From an uncultured Oscillospiraceae bacterium (GTDB lineage Bacteria; Bacillota; Clostridia; Oscillospirales; Oscillospiraceae): a stretch of 24,423 bases of DNA. The notes beneath the pieces were generated by a model, which was given only the letters and a program-made list of their open reading frames with translations, was not told where the DNA came from and ran no database searches. Shown in pieces: positions 19,880 through 24,423 of the stretch (positions are counted from its first letter, which is position 1; every line of letters starts with the position of its first letter). The position numbers and the translations under genes are program-made. The stretch covers positions 1 through 24,423 of the forward strand of contig CAJOCV010000004.1 of NCBI GenBank assembly GCA_905233785.1. The letters are read 5' to 3'.

Positions 19880-21816
19880 CGCGGCGGAATCCTCGCCTTT
19901 TCACAGCATCCGCCACATCGTTCACCACGCGGGGAATCGGAACGCTGACGGACGCTCTTTCCTGTGAGGTGACTGAGGGGAGAAACGCCGGATTTACGCT
20001 CGAGATGCAGCTACCGGTTACAAGTAAGCACTTCAAAGAAATCCGACCGGAACGTATTCTTCTTGCAAAGCCGAATCCCTATGATAACCCGCAGGCTTTC
20101 CGTATTCACAAGATTACCAAGCCCATGGACGGCGTAGTCACGGTATTCGCCAATCATCTGAGCTACGACCTCAAAGGCTATCCTGTAAACTCCTTCATAG
20201 CCGAAGGCGCGGCGCAGGCCGTAAGCCTTCTGAAATCGTCCGCTGTCATCCCCTGCCCTTTCACGATCACAACAGATATTACATCCGGCGCGGTCATGAC
20301 CGCCGCAGACCCTCACACCATCCGGGACTACATGGGCGGCATGGAGGGCAGTCTGATCGACAAGTATCACGGGGAATACCAGTTTGACAATTTCACGGTA
20401 CGTCTGCTGGCAAGCAGAGGCCGGAACCGCGGCGTGAGAATCCGATACGGGATCAATCTGATTGATCTCACCCAGGAAGAAAATTGCGCGTCCGTCTACA
20501 CCGGCGTTCTGCCATTTTTCAGCAGCGAAAACATGGGGCGTGTGATCGGAGACGTACAGCGCGCTCCCGGAACCTTTGAAGTCGAACGAATCCTGCCCCT
20601 TGATCTCACAGCAAACTACGATGAAGGCGACACTCCGCCGACAGTTGCTCAATTGAACAGAGACGGTGAGAAATACATCCTCGACAATTCGGTTGGCATC
20701 CCGAAAGTCAGCCTCAGTCTCAGCTTTGCCCAGCTTGACCGCAAGGAAGTCCACCTGTGTGATACCGTCACTGTCGTTTTTGAAAAGCTGAATGTTGAGG
20801 CGGAAGCAAAGGTCATCGAAACCGTCTATGACGCGCTGAACGACCGCTATGTATCGGTAAAAATCGGAGACCCGCGCGCCAACATTGCGAACAGTCTGGC
20901 GGATGAAAAGGCCGCACGAGAGGCTGCAGGAAAGCAGCTGCGCACTTACATCGAAAAAACGGATAAAGCCATTCGGCTGGAAGCCGTAGCCCGCAAAGGC
21001 GCGGATGACGATATGGAGGCTGTCCTTTCCGTCCATGCCGAAGCAATCAGTGCCAGGGTTACGCAAGAAGGTGCAAACCAGTCACGAAGTTTTTCCTGGT
21101 CACTTACAGATGCCGGACATTATTGGTACGCGAACAACGCGGAGGTAATGAAAGTCACCGCCTCCGGGCTTGAGGTAAAGGGCAAGGTGATTGCGGAAAG
21201 CGGGTTTATCGGTAACGGCTCGTATGGTTTTGAGATCCTCGCAAGCGCCATACGGAACGGCATGCAATCGCTTTCCGATACCGCACACAATGGCGTTTAC
21301 ATCGGGACAGACGGCATCGCCCTTGGCGGCGGTAAATTCAAGGTGGACGCGGCCGGTAATCTCACGGCCTCCAGCGGTACCTTCACCGGCAGCGTCCGTG
21401 CTGACAAGATTCTCTATGGGAGCAGCGGCGGCACTCTTAGCGGGGCGGCCATCACCCCGCAAACCATCGGAACAGGGAGCGGAACGGCGCTGACCGCAGG
21501 CGCTGTCGGCGGGATCGGCTGGGGAAATAATTTTGGCAGCATGACGCAGAAGGCGTACACTGCCGCCGCGGTGCAAACCGATTACCTTCGCGTGACATCC
21601 AGCAGTATTTGGGTCGGGACGGGGATCTTTGGGGCTGAGTCGAAAACTGTACTCACGGGTGTGAGCGTGTCGCTTACCTATGGATCACCGTACTACATCT
21701 ACGCAATGAGTTCGGATGGCAGCGGATCGGTCGCGATACCACGAATCACTGGAGTATCAAGATCGGTATCATCAGCCGCCATGAGTTATTTAGGATCGAG
21801 TTCATCACCGGCTTAA
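19876..21816 (+). CDS. Tail-associated (Tal, prophage endopeptidase-type) protein (646 aa)
   Basis: I use the ATG at 19876, which overlaps the Dit stop (ATGA) and follows AGGTGGTGG (19862-19870). A GTG at 19864 would add four residues but lies on the ribosome binding site. Residues 1-350 match the gp27/Prophage_tail hub fold: LTDALSCEVTEGRNAGFTLEMQLPVTSKHFKEI, FRIHKITKPMDGVVTVFANHLSYDLKGYPV, and FDNFTVRLLASRGRNRGVRIRYGINL. A coiled-coil stretch follows (SLADEKAAREAAGKQLRTYIEKTDKAIRLEAVARKGADDDMEAV, about 338-381). A beta-rich, Gly/Ser-rich tail then makes up the last 250 residues (DAGHYWYANNAEVMKVTASGLEVKGKVIAESGFIG ...). It ends with SSSSPA. No lysin motif is visible, so peptidoglycan cleavage cannot be claimed. 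The hub contacts the host surface. Confidence 0.9.
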   Translation: MTRRNPRLFTASATSFTTRGIGTLTDALSCEVTEGRNAGFTLEMQLPVTSKHFKEIRPERILLAKPNPYDNPQAFRIHKITKPMDGVVTVFANHLSYDLKGYPVNSFIAEGAAQAVSLLKSSAVIPCPFTITTDITSGAVMTAADPHTIRDYMGGMEGSLIDKYHGEYQFDNFTVRLLASRGRNRGVRIRYGINLIDLTQEENCASVYTGVLPFFSSENMGRVIGDVQRAPGTFEVERILPLDLTANYDEGDTPPTVAQLNRDGEKYILDNSVGIPKVSLSLSFAQLDRKEVHLCDTVTVVFEKLNVEAEAKVIETVYDALNDRYVSVKIGDPRANIANSLADEKAAREAAGKQLRTYIEKTDKAIRLEAVARKGADDDMEAVLSVHAEAISARVTQEGANQSRSFSWSLTDAGHYWYANNAEVMKVTASGLEVKGKVIAESGFIGNGSYGFEILASAIRNGMQSLSDTAHNGVYIGTDGIALGGGKFKVDAAGNLTASSGTFTGSVRADKILYGSSGGTLSGAAITPQTIGTGSGTALTAGAVGGIGWGNNFGSMTQKAYTAAAVQTDYLRVTSSSIWVGTGIFGAESKTVLTGVSVSLTYGSPYYIYAMSSDGSGSVAIPRITGVSRSVSSAAMSYLGSSSSPA

Positions 21817-21826
21817 GGAGAGAAAA

Positions 21827-22153
21827 ATGGTTATCTACGACGGAAAAGAATACAGCGGAAATATCATCTGCAACGAAGATGCAAGGCGTGTCACCGTCAT
21901 TCTTTACACGACGGACAGCGTTGATGATATTGCGCAGGCCGCGTGTCATGTTTCGTCTGTCACTGAAACAGACGAGAACGGGCACTCCAAATCCTACACG
22001 GTGGCCGCCCCTGTCTCCACATCGGTTGTTTCCACTCACGTCTATGCTGTTGAGTTCACAACCGAATTGACGGATATGCAGAAATTAGCACGTGTAGTTC
22101 AGGAGCAGAGCGACACCATTGACAGTCTGCTGGTGATGGTGTTGGAGGAATGA
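21827..22153 (+). CDS. Small tail-region protein with C-terminal coiled coil (108 aa)
   Basis: The ATG at 21827 follows AAGGAG (21815-21820). The first 75 residues are beta-rich (MVIYDGKEYSGNIICNEDARRVTVILYTTDSVDDIAQAA, SKSYTVAAPVSTSVVSTHVYAVEFTT). The last 30 form a helix (DMQKLARVVQEQSDTIDSLLVMVLEE) suited to oligomerisation. I do not recognise a named family. Genes of this kind sit between Tal and XkdX-like genes in many phages of Firmicutes and are likely baseplate accessories, by position. It ends in an ATGA with the next gene, whose proper start is 6 bases further on. Confidence 0.8.
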   Translation: MVIYDGKEYSGNIICNEDARRVTVILYTTDSVDDIAQAACHVSSVTETDENGHSKSYTVAAPVSTSVVSTHVYAVEFTTELTDMQKLARVVQEQSDTIDSLLVMVLEE

Positions 22154-22155
22154 TC

Positions 22156-22332
22156 ATGTACGAAAGACTGAAAAGGTTGTATACGGCCGGGAGGATCACA
22201 ATTGCCGGGCTCAAAAAGGCGGTGATCAATGCGCTTATCAGCGAGTATGAGTTTGAGGCCATCACCGGCGAACCCTATATCAGAGAGACAGATGCATCTG
22301 AAAGAATCGAAGAGGAGCAAGCGCATGAATGA
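22156..22332 (+). CDS. XkdX-like protein (58 aa)
   Basis: TTGGAGGA (22142-22149) is 6 to 7 bases from the ATG at 22156, but only 0-1 base from the ATG at 22150, so the later one is preferred. It also gives the standard beginning, MYERLKRLYTAGRITIAGLKKAV. The family is typified by Bacillus PBSX XkdX: a short helical protein with 'Y-x-x-G-R-I-T-x-x-x-L' and a following 'I-x-x-x-Y-E-x-I-T-G', seen here as ISEYEFEAITGEPY. Its exact role in the tail is unknown. It overlaps the next gene by 8 bases. Confidence 0.85.
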   Translation: MYERLKRLYTAGRITIAGLKKAVINALISEYEFEAITGEPYIRETDASERIEEEQAHE

Positions 22333-22510
22333 TGTTGTTATTATTTCCCGCAAGGATGTCAACGTGCTTATCAACACGCTGACCCAGATCGACGTTCGTG
22401 GTTATCCCAGCATGGACAAACTGGTAGCATCTGTTTCGTTCCTTGAAAATCTCTTAAAGCAGGAGCAGGCAGCGTCTGCGGGCTCTGAGCGGAAAGGAGT
22501 GCCTGTCTAA
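22325..22510 (+). CDS. Small hypothetical tail-cluster protein (61 aa)
   Basis: The ATG at 22325 is preceded by AGAGGAG (22311-22317) and overlaps the XkdX-like stop. An upstream in-frame ATG at 22229 lies inside the XkdX-like gene and is rejected. The product starts MNDVVIISRKDVNVLINTL and continues with two helices (YPSMDKLVASVSFLENLLKQEQAASAG). It is probably soluble, with no Cys or membrane segment. I do not recognise a family. The stop TAA shares its last A with the next ATG (22510), so translation is coupled. Confidence 0.75.
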   Translation: MNDVVIISRKDVNVLINTLTQIDVRGYPSMDKLVASVSFLENLLKQEQAASAGSERKGVPV

Positions 22511-23790
22511 TGGCTGCTTATACGCAGAGAATCACCCTTGATGTTGGCGGGAATTATCTCCCCTTCTACAAGTACATGAAGCAGGGGGACGGTGAATCCG
22601 CATATCTTGTGGTCACCGTTACCGCGAACGGGCAGCAGCTCATCCCTGCAGCCGGAGACACGGCATACATCCGGGTCGTAAAGCCCGATCACACCGAGGT
22701 TGTCAATGATGCGAGCATCAACGCCGACGGGAGCATCACCGCGCGGATCACCACCGCCATGACCGCAGCCGCGGGGATTGCGAAAGCTGACATCTGCATT
22801 GTCGGCGCAAGCGAAGATGTTTTGTCAACGGCCACCTTCTTCCTGGACATTGATGCCTCTCCCAGCAGCAGTGCGGCCAGCACGAACGAGTTCCTTGACC
22901 TTATCCGCATAGTCAAGGAAGGCAAAGAGCTCCTCGGAGATTATGAGACCGCGCTTGCGCAGTTGGAGGCGATCGGAGAGAACGCCGAGGCCTGGGCAGT
23001 AGGAAAGCGCGGCGGCGCTGATGTGTCGGATGAGGACGAGACCTATCACAACAATGCCAAATACTTCATGGAGCAAGCGAAAGCGACTGCCGAGGCGATC
23101 AAGATAGAATACACCATCGACAGTGAACTCTCTACCGACTCACAAAACCCCGTCCAGAACCGCGTGATCGCGGCAGCCTTGCGGGAGATGCGGGGCGCGA
23201 TTGACGATCTCAACTATACGGCGATCGCGGTAAGCGGCTTCTCCGTATCTCCGAATCAGGCGGAGATGGGCAGCAGCGTGACGACGGTCTCTCTCACCTG
23301 GGCGCTCAACAGGGCGGCTTCCGAGGCGAGGCTGGACGGAGAGGTCATAGCGCTCACCGGCACATCCGGCACGATCAGCCGAAGCGGGTTGTCGCTGACA
23401 GCGAACAAAACCTGGACTTTGACCGCCACGGACGAGAGAGGCGCGACGGCCTCGCGCTCCGCCTCCCTCAGCTTCCTCAATCGCATCTACTGGGGCGCGG
23501 CGGCGGAGCCGGAAACGCTCGGGAGCGCCTTTGTCCTGTCGCTCGCTTCCTCAGCCCTCGCGTCCTCGCGCGGGCGGACAATCACTCTCAGTGCGGGGAC
23601 GGGACAGTATATCTGGTACTGCGTCCCGGCGCGTCTCGGGACACCGGCGTTCAAGGTCGGCGGCTTTGACGGTGGTTTCACCAAGGTGGCAACTTTCCAG
23701 CACACCAATGCGAGCGGGTATACTGAAGCCTATGACGTATATCGCAGCGATAACGCTAATCTCGGCAACACCTCTGTCGTAATATCGTAG
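22510..23790 (+). CDS. BppU-like baseplate protein with Ig-like and C-terminal receptor-type domain (426 aa)
   Basis: The ATG at 22510 overlaps the preceding TAA; AAAGGAG is at 22493-22499. Residues 1-115 follow the BppU N-terminal pattern (DUF2479-like). They include ITLDVGGNYLPFYKYMKQGDGESAYLVVTV, TAYIRVVKPDHTEVVNDASI, and ADICIVGASEDVLSTATFFLDI. A helical linker at about 120-195 contains NEFLDLIRIVKEGKELLGDYE and the typical tail-protein motif AEAWAVGKRGG ... YHNNAKYFMEQAKATAE. Then come the 'ELSTDSQNPVQNRVI' adapter (204-218) and an Ig-like repeat at about 237-325 (AVSGFSVSPNQAEMGSSVTTVSLTWALNR ... LTATDERGATASRS). The last domain starts FLNRIYWGAAAEP. It probably links the hub to the fibre and bears part of receptor binding. 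Confidence 0.85.
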   Translation: MAAYTQRITLDVGGNYLPFYKYMKQGDGESAYLVVTVTANGQQLIPAAGDTAYIRVVKPDHTEVVNDASINADGSITARITTAMTAAAGIAKADICIVGASEDVLSTATFFLDIDASPSSSAASTNEFLDLIRIVKEGKELLGDYETALAQLEAIGENAEAWAVGKRGGADVSDEDETYHNNAKYFMEQAKATAEAIKIEYTIDSELSTDSQNPVQNRVIAAALREMRGAIDDLNYTAIAVSGFSVSPNQAEMGSSVTTVSLTWALNRAASEARLDGEVIALTGTSGTISRSGLSLTANKTWTLTATDERGATASRSASLSFLNRIYWGAAAEPETLGSAFVLSLASSALASSRGRTITLSAGTGQYIWYCVPARLGTPAFKVGGFDGGFTKVATFQHTNASGYTEAYDVYRSDNANLGNTSVVIS

Positions 23791-23809
23791 GCAGAAAGGA
23801 GCACCTGAC

Positions 23810-24423
23810 ATGGCACAATATAACGGCAGCATTGACCTGATTTCGGGTCTGAGGCCGAAAAATAATGGCCATTTTCCGCTCGTTAACGCCCCGGATGTAC
23901 AGGTGGACGACGACGGTACCAGACTGGATGAGTGGATTGCGGCTCGCGATAGGACGTACAACCCGGACGCGAAGACCGCTGACATGACGCAACCGGTCGG
24001 GGTGGACGAAAACGGTAAGTTGTGGACAACACCTGGTACTGGTGGTGGCGATGATCCGAAGCCGCAGACAAATAAGATGGTTCTCGGAACTGGTCGGCTT
24101 GGAGAAGCCGTGCTGGGCGGTGAAAGCGAGCCAAGCGGTGAAAGCGAGCCAAGCGGTACATCGATCAACGGCGTTCAGCTTATTGGGAACAAAACCGCCG
24201 AGCAGCTTGGGCTTGCTACGCCCGATCAAATCCCCGGCAAGACAAGCGAGCTTGAAAACGACAGCGGTTTCCAGGACGCGTCTCAGGTCAACGCGGCGAT
24301 TGCGGCGGCTGTGGCAGGGATTGCGGGAATCCGCTTCGAGATCGTCCAGACCTTGCCCGCAAGCGGCGATAGCGGCACCATCTATCTGATTACTAACGGT
24401 GGCAGCGCACGGAACATTTACGA
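23810..24423 (+). CDS. Tail-fibre-like protein, partial (runs off the window)
   Basis: The ATG at 23810 follows AAAGGAG (23795-23801), and the frame is open for 204 codons to the window end. It begins MAQYNGSIDLISGLRPKNNG and continues through HFPLVNAPDVQVDDDGTRLDEW, a common start of phage baseplate or fibre proteins in gut Firmicutes. The segment PGKTSELENDSGFQDASQVNAAIAAAV matches a recurrent fibre motif, and TLPASGDSGTIYLITNGGS leads into a family-typical 'x-Y-D-E-Y-x-W' region that would lie past the end. Between them is a Gly-Glu-Ser-Glu-Pro-Ser repeat. It is expected to be a trimeric fibre or adsorption protein. The C-terminal receptor-binding part is outside the window. Confidence 0.82.
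   Translation, partial: MAQYNGSIDLISGLRPKNNGHFPLVNAPDVQVDDDGTRLDEWIAARDRTYNPDAKTADMTQPVGVDENGKLWTTPGTGGGDDPKPQTNKMVLGTGRLGEAVLGGESEPSGESEPSGTSINGVQLIGNKTAEQLGLATPDQIPGKTSELENDSGFQDASQVNAAIAAAVAGIAGIRFEIVQTLPASGDSGTIYLITNGGSARNIY
24119..24156 (+). repeat. 18-bp tandem repeat in the fibre gene
   Basis: The unit GGTGAAAGCGAGCCAAGC occurs at 24119-24136 and 24137-24154, followed by the start of a third unit (GG). It encodes G-E-S-E-P-S twice in frame. The unit is divisible by three, so slippage would change linker length without breaking the gene. Confidence 0.9.

Noticed and set aside
19876..21816. Peptidoglycan hydrolase domain in the Tal protein
   Set aside because: No NlpC/P60, M23 or lysozyme motif is visible; 'endopeptidase' is only the historical family name.
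1..24423. CRISPR array, tRNA gene, insertion sequence or attachment site
   Set aside because: No regularly spaced repeats, cloverleaf-like sequence, transposase gene or integrase gene was seen on reading the window by eye.

Overview
The window is a contiguous piece of a tailed-phage or prophage genome of the siphovirus type with an HK97-fold head. Every supported gene lies on the + strand. The host is probably a relatively GC-rich Firmicute, plausibly a gut clostridium of the Oscillospirales. This is inferred from strong AGGAGG-type ribosome binding sites, GC-rich third codon positions, and tail proteins (Dit, prophage-endopeptidase-type Tal, XkdX-like, BppU-like) typical of phages of such hosts. 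No integrase, repressor, tRNA or lysis gene lies in the window, so lysogeny cannot be judged from it.

Layout. (1) 1-1345: the end of a partial gene and three small early or accessory genes, one with a zinc ribbon. (2) 1346-1554: a non-coding leader with tandem decamers, an inverted repeat, a terminator-like hairpin and a 9-bp element that can sequester the next gene's ribosome binding site. (3) 1555-5885: a tightly coupled accessory operon. It encodes a multi-pass membrane protein, a first PP-loop (PAPS-reductase-family) protein, a first ParB-like protein with a zinc-knuckle tail, a second PP-loop protein of the IbrA type, a second ParB-like protein of the IbrB type, and a 57-aa Cys-rich protein. 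(4) 5882-6956: an HNH endonuclease, a 259-bp non-coding stretch with several dyads (candidate cos/packaging region), and the small terminase. (5) 6971-12195: large terminase, portal, a 50-aa protein, an intrinsic terminator, prohead protease and major capsid protein. (6) 12192-14808: a free cadherin-like beta-sandwich domain overlapping the capsid stop, four connector or completion proteins, and a major tail protein that carries a second copy of the same domain. (7) 14934-24423: tail-assembly chaperone with a classical A7 -1 frameshift extension, tape measure, Dit, Tal, three small tail-region proteins, a BppU-like baseplate or receptor protein, and a tail-fibre-like gene cut by the window end.

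How the parts work together. Terminase, with HNH help, would cut and package DNA through the portal into a protease-matured HK97 shell. The connector genes join head and tail. Chaperone and tape measure set tail length, and Dit, Tal, BppU-like and fibre proteins form the adsorption tip. The most unusual part is the 1555-5885 operon. Two PP-loop/ParB pairs behind a transporter-like membrane protein and a structured leader look like a phage-borne biochemical module of unknown chemistry, possibly nucleic-acid or nucleotide modification, sulfur handling, or host modulation. Other points of interest are a stem-loop just after the capsid stop that could drive capsid/cadherin-domain fusion by frameshifting, and a strong terminator inside the head operon.
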